Notes: generated by a model from the letters alone, not told the origin. Counted from the first letter of the stretch, positions 8,832 to 18,639 are shown. The stretch is 64,000 nt of DNA from Candidatus Thiodiazotropha sp. (ex Codakia rugifera) (GCA_025656675.1 JAHXHN010000001.1:587501-651500), one strand, 5' to 3'. Numbers and translations are program-made.

Positions 8832-9749
8832 GTGTCAACTCCTCGACAGCTGAAGCTACAGGAGTGGACAGATCGGTTTCTCAACTATCTACGAAACGAG
8901 CGTCGCCTCTCACCCCGCACCCTGGAGAGTTACAATCGTGATCTGAATGCAACAATTCTGTGGCTGCAACAACAACAGATCGATAACTGGGCCAGTCTCT
9001 CTCAACACCATATACGGCAGCTTATCGCAACCCGACATCGCCAGGGATATGCTGCAAAGAGTCTGCATCGACAATTATCAAGTCTACGCAGTCTGTTCAA
9101 TTTCCTGCTTCGAGAACAACAAGTGGAGGCCAATCCTGCCCTTGGTGTGCGGGCTCCCAAGGTGAGACGCAAGCTCCCCGTTACCCTTGACCCAGACCAG
9201 GTCTGTCATCTACTCGAGATAGACGATACTTCGCCTGTCGCCCTGCGCGACCGTGCCATCATGGAACTCTTCTACTCTTCAGGTCTGCGGTTAGCGGAGC
9301 TCATCAGCCTCAATCTTTCTGATATCGACCTCAAGGAACAGATGGTGGAGGTCACCGGTAAGGGGGACAAGGCGCGACGTGTTCCCGTAGGCGGGCTTGC
9401 CAGGGAGGCTATCCAACGGTGGCTTACTGTCAGACAGCAGATGGCGACAATGGATGAGCAGGCACTGTTCGTTGGCGTGCGTGGTAAACGTATCAGTAGG
9501 GGCACTATCCATCGCCAATTGCATACCTGGTCGATACAGCAAGGAGCAGCACGCAATATCCATCCACATCTATTGCGTCACTCCTTTGCCAGTCACCTGC
9601 TGGAATCTTCCGGCGACCTGCGTGCGGTGCAGGAGTTATTGGGGCATGCAAACATCAGCACCACACAGATCTACACACATCTCGATTTCCAGCATTTGGC
9701 AGAAGTCTACGACAAGGCCCACCCGCGAGCGAAGAAAAAGGACGATTAA
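8832..9749 (+). CDS. xerC: Tyrosine recombinase XerC
   Basis: The 305-residue protein is the expected size for XerC, which with XerD resolves chromosome dimers at dif under FtsK control. An N-terminal SAM-like core-binding domain (residues 8-95) precedes the catalytic domain. The active residues are visible: Arg153 (SGLRLAEL), Lys177, His246 and Arg249 (HPHLLRH), His272 (LGHANISTTQ) and the nucleophile Tyr281. The start is GTG at 8832, 5 bases after the DUF484 gene. A good Shine-Dalgarno is not obvious, so translation may be coupled. The last 4 bases overlap the convergent LysR gene. Confidence 0.95.
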   Translation: MSTPRQLKLQEWTDRFLNYLRNERRLSPRTLESYNRDLNATILWLQQQQIDNWASLSQHHIRQLIATRHRQGYAAKSLHRQLSSLRSLFNFLLREQQVEANPALGVRAPKVRRKLPVTLDPDQVCHLLEIDDTSPVALRDRAIMELFYSSGLRLAELISLNLSDIDLKEQMVEVTGKGDKARRVPVGGLAREAIQRWLTVRQQMATMDEQALFVGVRGKRISRGTIHRQLHTWSIQQGAARNIHPHLLRHSFASHLLESSGDLRAVQELLGHANISTTQIYTHLDFQHLAEVYDKAHPRAKKKDD

Positions 9750-10663
9750 TCTATTTTTGACCTGTGCTCCATCTTTCCCGAAATTTCTTGAAAGTAGTCA
9801 ATAAACCGCTGCTGGAATCTCCGCAGGTACTTGTCCCGTCGATAACCGATTTTAGTCACTTCCCATGGGAAAAGATGGCTCAGGTTTTTCATCCCCAGCC
9901 CCCCATCTTTTTCAAATTCATAGGCAAGATCTGCAATGATGCCGATGCCCATACCTTCTCTGACATAAGTCTTGATGACATCCGTATCGGTTGCGCTCAA
10001 CACGACATGCGGTACCAGACCCGCCATACCAAAGGTGTCATTAAGATGCCCACGGCCGGTAAATCCTGCAACATAGGTAATAATCGGATATTGGCAGAGC
10101 GCCTCAAGGGTGATCTTCTTCTGCAACAGTATAGGGTGTGATTTTGGTGCAATCAGACACCGGTTCCAACGATTGCAGGGAATGGAAAACAGGGAGGGAT
10201 TATCACTCAGTGCTTCGGTACAGATAGCAAAATCGACTTTGTCCCGAACCGCCATATCGACCAACTGTTGGGGGGTGCCCTCCAGAATCTGCAATTCTAC
10301 AATGGGATAGCGCTGACTGAACTGGCGAATGATCGGCGGCAATACATAGCGTGCTTGCGTGTGTGTGGTGCCGATCCGCAGGATACCTCTCTCTTCTGAG
10401 ATATGATCCTGCCCCACTGCCATGATATTGACCGTATCAGCAAGGATCTTACGCGCATAGTGCACCACCGTTTCCCCTGTCTCAGTCAACCCGACCAGGC
10501 GTTTACCATGTCGCAGAAATAGCCTGACGCCCAGGTTTTTCTCCAGCTGCTTGAGATGCTGTGAGACGGCCGGCTGGACCAAATGCTGACACTGTGCCGT
10601 TCGACTCACACTGAAATCATTCTCCACCAGAATGATCAGTGACTTGAGCTGCCTGAGTTCCAT
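9746..10663 (-). CDS. LysR-family transcriptional regulator, CysB-like
   Basis: These 305 residues have an N-terminal winged helix-turn-helix (LVQPAVSQHLKQLEKNLGVRLF, about 28-49) and a substrate-binding domain closely resembling CysB/Cbl: GTTHTQARYVLPPIIRQF, RWNRCLIAP, TYVAGFTGR and LSATDTDVIKTYVREGMG. CysB and its kin sense sulfur-assimilation intermediates such as N-acetylserine or APS. The gene is transcribed away from the 2-oxoacid oxidoreductase operon across a 310-base AT-rich gap, so it may control that operon, itself, or distant sulfur genes. Its end overlaps xerC by 4 bases, leaving no room for a terminator. Confidence 0.88.
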   Translation of the reverse strand: MELRQLKSLIILVENDFSVSRTAQCQHLVQPAVSQHLKQLEKNLGVRLFLRHGKRLVGLTETGETVVHYARKILADTVNIMAVGQDHISEERGILRIGTTHTQARYVLPPIIRQFSQRYPIVELQILEGTPQQLVDMAVRDKVDFAICTEALSDNPSLFSIPCNRWNRCLIAPKSHPILLQKKITLEALCQYPIITYVAGFTGRGHLNDTFGMAGLVPHVVLSATDTDVIKTYVREGMGIGIIADLAYEFEKDGGLGMKNLSHLFPWEVTKIGYRRDKYLRRFQQRFIDYFQEISGKMEHRSKID

Positions 10664-10973
10664 ATCATATATTTTAATATAAATTAACTATATATTATTT
10701 TACATAATTAACCCTGATAGGGATACTGGCCGACGTGAACTCAGCCAGACACTGAACTCACCCCAAAGAGAGCGACTCACAGCCTACATTGGCTGTATTT
10801 AAAAAACGCTCATGGGATGCAGTAACAATATCCATAGCGCCGACTTTTCCGGCAACAAGAACAAACACGCACTATCTTTTTGTTCAATAGGTGAACGGGT
10901 ATATCCAATCCGTCAGGTTCGTCCGCCAGCTCAAAAGGCAGGTGGGAAATCTACCCCATAGGAGAAAAGACCA
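10664..10973. promoter_or_regulatory. Divergent promoter region between the LysR gene and the oxidoreductase operon
   Basis: These 310 bases separate two divergent starts. The part next to the LysR gene is very AT-rich (about 10665-10715), with several TATA-like and T-N11-A-like patches that would suit LysR binding. The other end holds a good ribosome site (AGGAGA at 10961-10966) 7 bases before ATG 10974. I see no open frame or strong hairpin. LysR operators are too degenerate to fix by eye. Confidence 0.5.
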
Positions 10974-11558
10974 ATGTTTCAGATCCGCATCCACGGGCGC
11001 GGTGGCCAGGGCGTCGTCTCTGCCGCCGAAATGCTCTCCGTTGCCGCCTTTCTAGAAGGCAAACACGCTCAGGCAGTACCCAGTTTCGGCTCAGAACGGA
11101 TGGGGGCCCCCGTCGTTGCATTCTGCCGTATCGACGACCACCCGATCCGTCTTCGCGAACCGGTTCTCGAACCGGATATCCTGATTATCCAGGATCCAAC
11201 CCTGTTTAATGCCATCGATGTCTTCAATGGTCTGACCCATGATGGCCATCTGCTCATCAATACCGGGAAATCCATCGAAGCCCTGGGTATTGAAAATGCG
11301 ACCGAACACTTGCCCGGTGGCCATGTCTGTACTGTACCTGCCACTGATATTGCACTCACTCATGTCAAGCGACCCGTACCCAATGCGGTGCTGTTGGGTG
11401 CCCTCTCCGCCATCACCGGTGTCATCAAGATTGACTCGGTCATCGAAGCGATTGAAACCAAATTCCCAGGCAAGGTCGGTCAGGCCAACATCACAGCAGC
11501 CAAGGTTGCTTACGAAATGGCGCAATCGTCTCACCCAAAGGAGGCCACTCATGCTTAA
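10974..11558 (+). CDS. porG: 2-oxoacid:ferredoxin oxidoreductase, gamma subunit
   Basis: This 194-residue protein is the gamma domain of the pyruvate/2-oxoacid:ferredoxin oxidoreductase family. It starts with IRIHGRGGQGVVSAAEML and carries VPSFGSERMGAPVVAFCRI, both family marks for the part that contacts the CoA and subunit interface. The ribosome site is AGGAGA. The next gene begins 8 bases before its stop. With the three genes that follow it forms a complete soluble complex. Pyruvate is the likeliest substrate, but oxoglutarate or another 2-oxoacid cannot be excluded. Confidence 0.9.
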   Translation: MFQIRIHGRGGQGVVSAAEMLSVAAFLEGKHAQAVPSFGSERMGAPVVAFCRIDDHPIRLREPVLEPDILIIQDPTLFNAIDVFNGLTHDGHLLINTGKSIEALGIENATEHLPGGHVCTVPATDIALTHVKRPVPNAVLLGALSAITGVIKIDSVIEAIETKFPGKVGQANITAAKVAYEMAQSSHPKEATHA

Positions 11559-12807
11559 ACAGATCGAAGGCTCACACGGGATTGCCGAAGCAGTGGCAAT
11601 GTGTCGTCCAGAAGTCATCTGCGCCTACCCCATCACCCCACAGACACACATCGTAGAAGACCTGGGTGCAATGGTAAAAAGCGGTAACCTCAGCAAGTGT
11701 GAATTCATCAATGTGGAATCGGAATTTGCCGCCCTCTCGGTGGCTATTGGCTCCTCCGCCGCTGGCGCCCGCTCCTACACCGCTACTGCCAGCCAAGGCC
11801 TGCTCTACATGGCTGAGGCAGTCTATAACGCCTCTGGTCTTGGACTACCGATCGTGATGACCGTGGGTAACCGGGCAATCGGCGCACCCATCAATATCTG
11901 GAACGATCAGTCTGACTCCATGTCGATGCGCGATGCGGGCTGGATTCAGCTCTTCGCCGAAACCAACCAGGAGGCCCTCGATCTGCATATCCAGGCTTTC
12001 CGTATCGCCGAGACGCTCAGCATACCCGTGATGGTTTGTGTCGATGGATTCATTCTTACCCATGCCTTCGAACGCATGGATATCCCGGAGCAGGCACAGG
12101 TCGATCAGTTTTTACCCCCTTTCGAGCCTCGTCAGGTATTGGATCCGGACGAACCCATCTCCCTGGGTGCGATGGTAGGTCCGGAGGCCTTCACTGAGGT
12201 TCGCTATCTTGCCCATCACAAGCAGATGCAGGCACTGGAGCTGATCCCTGAGATTGCCGACGATTTCAAGCATATCTTTGGCCGGGATTCCGGGGGGCTG
12301 ATCTCCAGTTACCGCACAGAGGATGCAGAGACAATCATCGTCACCCTGGGTTCTGTCATTGGTACCATCGCCGATGTCATCGACAGCATGCGTGATGCGG
12401 GACACAAAATCGGCGCCGTCACACTGCGTTGTTATCGTCCCTTTCCCACCGCAGCGCTAAGAGAAGCCCTCAAGGATTGCCAGCGTGTAGTCGTTTTTGA
12501 AAAGTGCCTGGCTGTTGGCATGGGAGGTATTGTCGCCAGCAATGTACGCATGTCGACCCGGGGGTTCACCACCCCGGTCTATACCGTCATCGGTGGCCTT
12601 GGTGGACGCCCCATCACCTGTCAGTCGCTAAAACAATTGTTCGAGAAAGCAGTACAGGACGCGCTGGATGAGACCACCTTTCTCGATATCAAGTGTGACA
12701 TCGTCGAACGAGAACTGGCGCGGGAGAAAGATCATTCCCGACCGGGTGCTGCAGCGGAAAATATCCTGCGTGATGCGGGCGTCGTAGACGCTGCCAAGAC
12801 AGCCTAA
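11551..12807 (+). CDS. porA: 2-oxoacid:ferredoxin oxidoreductase, alpha subunit
   Basis: I chose ATG 11551 (418 residues), which has a strong AAGGAGG site 8 bases before it and matches the family N-terminus (GSHGIAEAVAMCRPEVICAYP). An in-frame extension back to 11239 would run through the gamma gene and is rejected. The PITPQTHIVE motif, VESEFAALS, TATASQGLLYM and the domain II region (IIVTLGSVIGTIADVID) identify the alpha chain, which shapes the substrate site and takes part in CoA binding. It overlaps the gamma gene by 8 bases and is followed after 11 bases by the beta gene. Confidence 0.92.
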   Translation: MLKQIEGSHGIAEAVAMCRPEVICAYPITPQTHIVEDLGAMVKSGNLSKCEFINVESEFAALSVAIGSSAAGARSYTATASQGLLYMAEAVYNASGLGLPIVMTVGNRAIGAPINIWNDQSDSMSMRDAGWIQLFAETNQEALDLHIQAFRIAETLSIPVMVCVDGFILTHAFERMDIPEQAQVDQFLPPFEPRQVLDPDEPISLGAMVGPEAFTEVRYLAHHKQMQALELIPEIADDFKHIFGRDSGGLISSYRTEDAETIIVTLGSVIGTIADVIDSMRDAGHKIGAVTLRCYRPFPTAALREALKDCQRVVVFEKCLAVGMGGIVASNVRMSTRGFTTPVYTVIGGLGGRPITCQSLKQLFEKAVQDALDETTFLDIKCDIVERELAREKDHSRPGAAAENILRDAGVVDAAKTA

Positions 12808-12818
12808 GGAGAAGACCC

Positions 12819-13811
12819 ATGCCACATCAACAAGTTAAGTTCTATCAGACCGGTACGCTCACCGTCGGTAATCGGCTGCTCGATGAAACCCAGCGTACGG
12901 TACAAGCTACCATGGACCGATCCAACTCGCTCGACTCCGGCCACCGGGCCTGTCAGGGATGCGGTGAAGCGTTGGGTGCGCGATATGCCATTGATGCCGC
13001 CATGCGCGCCACCAACAATCAGCTTATCGCTGCCAACGCGACCGGGTGCCTGGAGGTCTTCACCACACCCTATCCCGAATCGGCCTGGCGCATCCCCTGG
13101 ATGCACTCCCTGTTCGGTAACGCCCCTTCTGTCGCCACCGGCATTGCTGCCGCCATGCGCGTCAAAGGCCGAGAAAATGTCAGGGTCATCGCCCAGGGGG
13201 GAGACGGAGGCACCACCGATATCGGTTTCGGCGCCCTCTCCGGCATGTTCGAGCGCAATGACGACGTACTCTATATCTGCTACGACAACCAGGCTTATAT
13301 GAATACCGGCGTTCAGCGTTCGTCTGCAACACCTGGGGGCGCCCGCACCGCCACCACAATGCCTGTAGGCACTGAGCCGGGTGCAGATTTCGACAAAGGC
13401 AAGAATGTCCCGCTGATCGCCATGGCACACGGCATCCCCTATGTCGCCACCGCCAGTGTCGATCGTCTCCACGATCTGGAGGCCAAAGTGGAGAAAGCGA
13501 TGTCTATGCACGGCGCACGTTACATACAGGTCTTTGTGCCCTGCCCCCTGGGGTGGGGTTCTAAACCCGCCGATACCGTCAAGATAGCCAGACTGGCTGT
13601 TGAAAGTGGACTCTATCCCCTTTTCGAAGCGGAGTATGGTGAAATCATTGCCTCCACCAAAATTCGCCGAAAGGTACCGGTCTCGGAATATCTCAAGATT
13701 CAACGCCGATTCGCCCACACCCTAAAGAACGAAGCACAGCTTGCCCGCATCCAGGCAGTGGCAGACCAGCATATCCGTCGCTTCGGTCTCATTGACGAGC
13801 AGGGAGACTGA
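12819..13811 (+). CDS. porB: 2-oxoacid:ferredoxin oxidoreductase, beta subunit (thiamine pyrophosphate-binding)
   Basis: The 330-residue chain carries the thiamine-diphosphate motif GGDGGTTDIGFG through YDNQAYMNTGVQ (about residues 126-165) and cluster-binding cysteines in RACQGCGEALG (47-50) and ANATGCLEV, as expected for the beta subunit that holds the proximal [4Fe-4S] cluster. The spacing to the alpha gene is 11 bases with an AAGGAGAAG site. The next gene starts 2 bases after its stop. A 304-residue frame on the opposite strand is a codon-bias shadow. Confidence 0.93.
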   Translation: MPHQQVKFYQTGTLTVGNRLLDETQRTVQATMDRSNSLDSGHRACQGCGEALGARYAIDAAMRATNNQLIAANATGCLEVFTTPYPESAWRIPWMHSLFGNAPSVATGIAAAMRVKGRENVRVIAQGGDGGTTDIGFGALSGMFERNDDVLYICYDNQAYMNTGVQRSSATPGGARTATTMPVGTEPGADFDKGKNVPLIAMAHGIPYVATASVDRLHDLEAKVEKAMSMHGARYIQVFVPCPLGWGSKPADTVKIARLAVESGLYPLFEAEYGEIIASTKIRRKVPVSEYLKIQRRFAHTLKNEAQLARIQAVADQHIRRFGLIDEQGD

Positions 13812-13813
13812 GC

Positions 13814-15436
13814 ATGAAAAAACCATTTGCAATTACCCTTGACGTCGGTAGCAGCCTGCTCAACAAGACCGGCTCATGGCGTACCGAAAAACCGGTCTAT
13901 CTGGATCGCCTGCCCCCCTGCAACAACGCCTGCCCAGCCGGTGAGAATATTCAGGCGTGGCTCTACCACAGCGAGGAGGGTCACTACGAGAAGGCCTGGC
14001 GGGAGATCATGCTCAACAACCCCTTCCCTGCTGTTATGGGCCGGGTCTGTTATCACCCTTGTGAGAAGGTGTGTAACCGGGTCAATGTAGACGACGCAGT
14101 CGGCATCAACTCAGTTGAGCGCTTCCTTGGTGACCAAGCCCTGCGTCAAGGCTGGAAGGTTGAACCAGGAGAAGATACAGATAAGCGTGTGATGGTAGTT
14201 GGAGCCGGTCCCGCCGGGCTCGCCTGCGCCTACCACCTGCGCCGCTTCGGCCACCAGGTCACCGTCTATGAGGCCTCTGCTCAGGCTGGCGGCATGGTAC
14301 GCTACGGTATTCCCAAATACCGCATGCCGCGAGAGAAGCTGAAGGCAGAGATCCAGCGCATCGAGGCAATGGGGGTGGAGATTGTGCTCAATACCCGCAT
14401 TGATGACATCCAGGGTTTCAAACAGGCCAATGGCTTTGATGCGGTATTTCTCGCCATCGGTGCACAACACGCCAAACGGGTCGAGATTCCGTCGGACGAC
14501 AGCCTGCCGGTACTCGATGCGGCCAGCCTGTTGCGTGCCGTCGAAGAGGAGGACCATGTCATGCTACGTGGTAGTGTGGTGGTCTATGGCGGTGGCAATA
14601 GCGCCATCGACGTGGCCCGGACAGCCATTCGCATGGGAGCGACAAAAGTCACGCTGGTGGTCTACGAATCACGTGAGAAGATGCCTGCCCATGAAATGGA
14701 AATTCGAGAGGCCTTGGAGGAAGGGGTTGAGGTCCTGCCCCTGCATGCGATCCGAGAAATCCATGACCACAGCCTCAAGCTAGAGAGGATGGTTGATGGT
14801 GAGGGTCAATGGCCACAGCCAACCGGTCAGTTCGAGACCTTTGCCACAGACATAGTAGTGCAGGCCCTGGGACAGCACATCGACACTTCACTGGTTGAAC
14901 CTGTGGATGGGATTTCTATCGAAGCCGATGCGGTCCTGATTGACCGTCACATGATGACCGGAGCAGAAGGCATTTTCGCCGGTGGCGACATGGTGCCTTC
15001 TGCCAGGACTGTCACCACGGCCATTGGGCACGGCAAACAGGCCGCACGCAACATCCATAGCTGGTTAAAGGGAGATAGCTACCTCAAACCCGAAAAGCAC
15101 GAGATTGTTGACATCGGCAAGATGAACACCTGGTACTACTCCGATGCGCCCCGCACTGTGCGTCCGATGCTCGATATAGTACGGCGCCAGAGCGGCTTCG
15201 CCGAGGTGGTGGGCGACCTGGACGAGGTCAATGCCGCCTATGAGGCACGCCGCTGCATGTCCTGCGGCAACTGCTTCGAATGCGACAACTGCTATGGTGT
15301 TTGCCCTGACAATGCCATCACCAAATTGGGTCCCGGAAAGCGCTTCGAAATCAAATACGACTACTGCAAGGGGTGTGGTATGTGTGCTGCAGAGTGCCCT
15401 TGCGGTGCCATCAAGATGGAGATAGAGAGTATCTGA
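13814..15436 (+). CDS. Fusion of a GltD-like NAD(P)H oxidoreductase with a PorD-type ferredoxin domain
   Basis: The 540 residues combine an N-terminal GltD-like Fe-S helical domain (Cys36, Cys40, Cys79, Cys83, Cys87), an FAD Rossmann motif (GAGPAG 130-135), an NAD(P) domain (GGGNSAIDVA near 260) and a C-terminal ferredoxin module rich in cysteine (481-497, then 518-530). It should carry electrons between NAD(P)H, flavin and the [4Fe-4S] clusters of the alpha-beta-gamma complex, replacing a separate delta subunit. It starts 2 bases after the beta stop. The order fits one operon. An alternative label, glutamate synthase small subunit, is unlikely because no gltB is adjacent and the ferredoxin tail is present. 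Confidence 0.88.
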   Translation: MKKPFAITLDVGSSLLNKTGSWRTEKPVYLDRLPPCNNACPAGENIQAWLYHSEEGHYEKAWREIMLNNPFPAVMGRVCYHPCEKVCNRVNVDDAVGINSVERFLGDQALRQGWKVEPGEDTDKRVMVVGAGPAGLACAYHLRRFGHQVTVYEASAQAGGMVRYGIPKYRMPREKLKAEIQRIEAMGVEIVLNTRIDDIQGFKQANGFDAVFLAIGAQHAKRVEIPSDDSLPVLDAASLLRAVEEEDHVMLRGSVVVYGGGNSAIDVARTAIRMGATKVTLVVYESREKMPAHEMEIREALEEGVEVLPLHAIREIHDHSLKLERMVDGEGQWPQPTGQFETFATDIVVQALGQHIDTSLVEPVDGISIEADAVLIDRHMMTGAEGIFAGGDMVPSARTVTTAIGHGKQAARNIHSWLKGDSYLKPEKHEIVDIGKMNTWYYSDAPRTVRPMLDIVRRQSGFAEVVGDLDEVNAAYEARRCMSCGNCFECDNCYGVCPDNAITKLGPGKRFEIKYDYCKGCGMCAAECPCGAIKMEIESI

Positions 15437-15747
15437 TTTATGTCACATGGCCAAGGAAGGCTTATTTCGGCCATTGTGTGGTAACACAATGTACAAGTCT
15501 GAAATCAGAGCAACACTCAGTGGATGAATCGTTTCCTGACCGTGATCACCTACTGATGAGACATATAAGTACGGGTAATTGGATTTCAGTCTACACCTAT
15601 AGACCTGCTCAACAACAAAAGGAGGCATAAACACCCCTTTCCATCATGTCACAGACAGTTCAAACAACCTGCTATTGACGACTTCCACATGCGAGAGACG
15701 ATTGATGCCAGCTTATGCTGGAAGGTATTCCCGGATTGCTTAGGTTA
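15437..15747. other. Intergenic stretch between the oxidoreductase operon and the MMPL gene
   Basis: These 311 bases lie between two 3' ends. A short hairpin (ATGGCC at 15447-15452 with GGCCAT at 15469-15474) follows the operon but has no T-run. No open frame has a convincing start or composition. I see nothing else to name. Confidence 0.4.
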
Positions 15748-18639
15748 CTACTTATGGTGCTTTTCGTTAGCAAAAACAAACCTTGGCCGCAGCCAATGGA
15801 CCATCAATGGCAATACCATCAATGCGATGATCACATCCATGATCAATGCTTCCGATATATAGAGACTGACCGACCAGAGATTGGCCAATTCAGTATTCAT
15901 CAACGGGATGAAACTACCCAGCAGAACCACCATGGATATTATAATCGCTGAACCGGTGGTCCCCAGGGTTGTCTGTAGCGCCACTTGCCAGTCCTCTCCG
16001 GAGGCGCGCATCTCCTCACGCAGACGCGATACCATATAGACACCGTAGTCCACACCCAATCCCATCGCGATACTCAGTGCCACCTGGACATGAAATGCCA
16101 GGTTGGCTGACCATTCACCAATGGACGTCATGTAGGCACCCAGGCCATATTGGGTCATCAGGGTAATAAAACAGAGGCTGATCAGGATGCAGGCGATCAT
16201 CCACGAGCGGAACATGATCAATGTCATCAGAAAGACGGTTAACGAGGTCGCAACCGGTGCATTCAACCACTCCTTGAAAGCGACATCGCGGGTCGCTTCA
16301 GTGACACCAAGAAATCCACCAATAGCGGCCTTACCGGGAATGGTATCTTCGGTAACTATAGTCCGTGTCCCAGCCTTGTTGTCAGCGGGAATGGTAATGC
16401 GCTCACCCCCCTCTATGCCCACTGTCAATTGATCCATCCCAGGATCCGACCCATGATCATGCAGATAACGCTGGATATCGAGGATGGTCTGATGGGTCAG
16501 TTTCGGATCCATGGTATTGACGAACCCCACGATGATCCCCTCATCCCAGCTACGGGTATTGACGAAAGAGTCCAGTTCACCTACTTCCGCACTGGTATTC
16601 AACATGCCATTGTAAAGCTGTACCGTCTGGTCTGGATCCGGGAACTGCCCATCATGCACTGACAATTGATAGGCGTAGGCATTGTTCCGCATATGCTCGA
16701 TAGTAGGAATTGCATACAGATTCATATGCTCCATCGGCCGCTCGCCCGCTGGAGCATTGAGCATCATGTTGAGGGTCTTGGCAAACTGCACATAGGAGGC
16801 GGTGTAACCGATATGCGGGTGACTACGCAACCAATCCTCAAAGGTTGACAGAGCACCCAGCACCTCGGCCTGATTGAAGATACCCTGGGGTGGATCCTCC
16901 AGTTCATCAAAGCAGTGATCGGCATCCAGCACCCGCTCCCCCACCTCATTCCAGGCATCCAGTCCACAGGGTGGAAGTGTGCCTTGCTTGGAACGAATCA
17001 CCATATTCGCCGTGATCACCCCCGGCATCATGTTCGACAGGGATTGCAGATCAGCGATTGCCTCGACCTCACCATTTCCGGTCAGTAGCTCACCCAACAG
17101 GTAGTGGTCCTTGTAGGCTGCCCGGGGATAGTGGATACCCTTCTCCACCCCGGGCATGATGTCGAATTCATCCTGGATTCGTGCAATCTCCGGATCGGCA
17201 CGCCCCGCTTCACCAGCCAGGAGAGCAGCAAAACCACGATCCAGTTCTGCAAGATTGGCTGAGAGTAACCAGACCCCGATCACCGCAACCACCGGTATCC
17301 ACTTCATCGGACCCGTCAGCATCCCCGTCAGCCTTTTTGCCAACCACTTTTCCCATCCCCGCTCATCCTCATTGTTGCCCAGCTTGGGTGGGAAGGTGAC
17401 CATCAGCAATGGGATCAGGGTCGTAGTGGTCAGTATCAAGGTTGACATACCGAATATGCCGAAATAGGCATAGGCTTTGTAGAATGAGATATCGATAAAG
17501 GAGATCGCAAAGAAGCCATGCAGGTCGGTGCCAATTGAGAGCGCAGCCGGAACAACCGTGTAACGAATGGCAGCCAATGCGGCCTGTTCATGATCGCCTG
17601 TATTGTGCAGCTCCTGCATAAAACGCCGGGTGATCTGCATCGAATGTCCAATGCCAATAGCCAACAACAGCATCGGCGTTAAGGCCATCATGGTGGTGAG
17701 TCTGAATTGGGTATAACCCATCAGACCCAAGGTCAGGATAATGGTCATGCCCACCCCAAGCAGGGGAAGCAAAGCACAGCTCCAGTGGCGAAACTCATAC
17801 CAAAGCACCAGCAGGATAATCAATAATGAGATACCGAACAGCCAGGCTTTATCCCACAACTCCTCGACCATGGAGGCAAGGAAATAGGGCTCTCCAGATA
17901 GAGTGAACTCGACCCGGTCACCATAGCGGGTTTGATAGTCGGCCATCACATCCTTGGTTGCGGCTATCCAATCCAGATGGTGATCTTTCAGCTCATTACT
18001 GAAATCACCAATGATGAAGGTGCCGACTGCAGTGCAATGCTCATGCACATGGCGGATAGAATCATTACTGATCAACCCGTCGGCACCGATCATCTCGCAC
18101 TTATTGCCCTGTGCATCCTGGTAGTAGACCAACAGGGGTTCCAAGACCAGGTGTTTCTCCAGGCCATCACGCAGATAGACGAGTTGTTCCCGCTGCTGCT
18201 GCTCATCACTGGCCAGCCCATTGGCCGGCATCAGGCGGCGAAAATCAAGGCTGCCATCAGTGGTGATACCGAGATTTCGCAGCTTTGGCGAAGGTAGTCC
18301 TACAAAATTGACCGCATTGGCAAAAGCCAGCCCACTCACATCCCTGTAAAACTCATCGACCATACGCACAAACCAGGGTTGATAGATATCGCCCTGTTTG
18401 ACCTTCATGCCCCACACCATCAGGTTGCCCATACCATAGGTGAGATCACTGTAGAGATTGGTAGCGATATAGCGGTTGGAGAGAGGTAGTAAAGAATCCG
18501 GGTCATTACGCAAATTGACCCGATCGATAAAAAACAGCGCAAGCAAGGTGGAGGCAAACAGCAGAAAGATGACAGCTCGGCGGTTTCTCAGCACAAAGCG
18601 CGCATAAGCATCTGCATAGTCTTTAGTGTGCCTCGTCAT
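15748..18639 (-). CDS. RND-superfamily transporter with two MMPL domains
   Basis: The 963-residue protein has the RND layout: a first helix near residues 24-40, a large periplasmic loop, a block of five helices, then a second helix, loop and block (SIAMGLGVDYGVYMVSRLREE near 880-900). It belongs to the COG1033/MMPL branch, whose known members move lipids, hopanoids or siderophores by proton-motive force. The gene upstream encodes a LolA-like periplasmic protein that normally accompanies this branch, so the pair probably moves a hydrophobic compound across the envelope. There is an AGGA site just before ATG 18639. Confidence 0.85.
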   Translation of the reverse strand: MTRHTKDYADAYARFVLRNRRAVIFLLFASTLLALFFIDRVNLRNDPDSLLPLSNRYIATNLYSDLTYGMGNLMVWGMKVKQGDIYQPWFVRMVDEFYRDVSGLAFANAVNFVGLPSPKLRNLGITTDGSLDFRRLMPANGLASDEQQQREQLVYLRDGLEKHLVLEPLLVYYQDAQGNKCEMIGADGLISNDSIRHVHEHCTAVGTFIIGDFSNELKDHHLDWIAATKDVMADYQTRYGDRVEFTLSGEPYFLASMVEELWDKAWLFGISLLIILLVLWYEFRHWSCALLPLLGVGMTIILTLGLMGYTQFRLTTMMALTPMLLLAIGIGHSMQITRRFMQELHNTGDHEQAALAAIRYTVVPAALSIGTDLHGFFAISFIDISFYKAYAYFGIFGMSTLILTTTTLIPLLMVTFPPKLGNNEDERGWEKWLAKRLTGMLTGPMKWIPVVAVIGVWLLSANLAELDRGFAALLAGEAGRADPEIARIQDEFDIMPGVEKGIHYPRAAYKDHYLLGELLTGNGEVEAIADLQSLSNMMPGVITANMVIRSKQGTLPPCGLDAWNEVGERVLDADHCFDELEDPPQGIFNQAEVLGALSTFEDWLRSHPHIGYTASYVQFAKTLNMMLNAPAGERPMEHMNLYAIPTIEHMRNNAYAYQLSVHDGQFPDPDQTVQLYNGMLNTSAEVGELDSFVNTRSWDEGIIVGFVNTMDPKLTHQTILDIQRYLHDHGSDPGMDQLTVGIEGGERITIPADNKAGTRTIVTEDTIPGKAAIGGFLGVTEATRDVAFKEWLNAPVATSLTVFLMTLIMFRSWMIACILISLCFITLMTQYGLGAYMTSIGEWSANLAFHVQVALSIAMGLGVDYGVYMVSRLREEMRASGEDWQVALQTTLGTTGSAIIISMVVLLGSFIPLMNTELANLWSVSLYISEALIMDVIIALMVLPLMVHWLRPRFVFANEKHHK

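Noticed and set aside
11239-11550. N-terminal extension of the oxidoreductase alpha subunit
   Set aside because: It lies inside the gamma gene; ATG 11551 with AAGGAGG fits the family.
12804-13718. 304-residue open frame on the minus strand opposite porB
   Set aside because: porB on the plus strand has clear TPP and cluster motifs. The antisense frame is a by-product of codon bias and has no recognisable domain.
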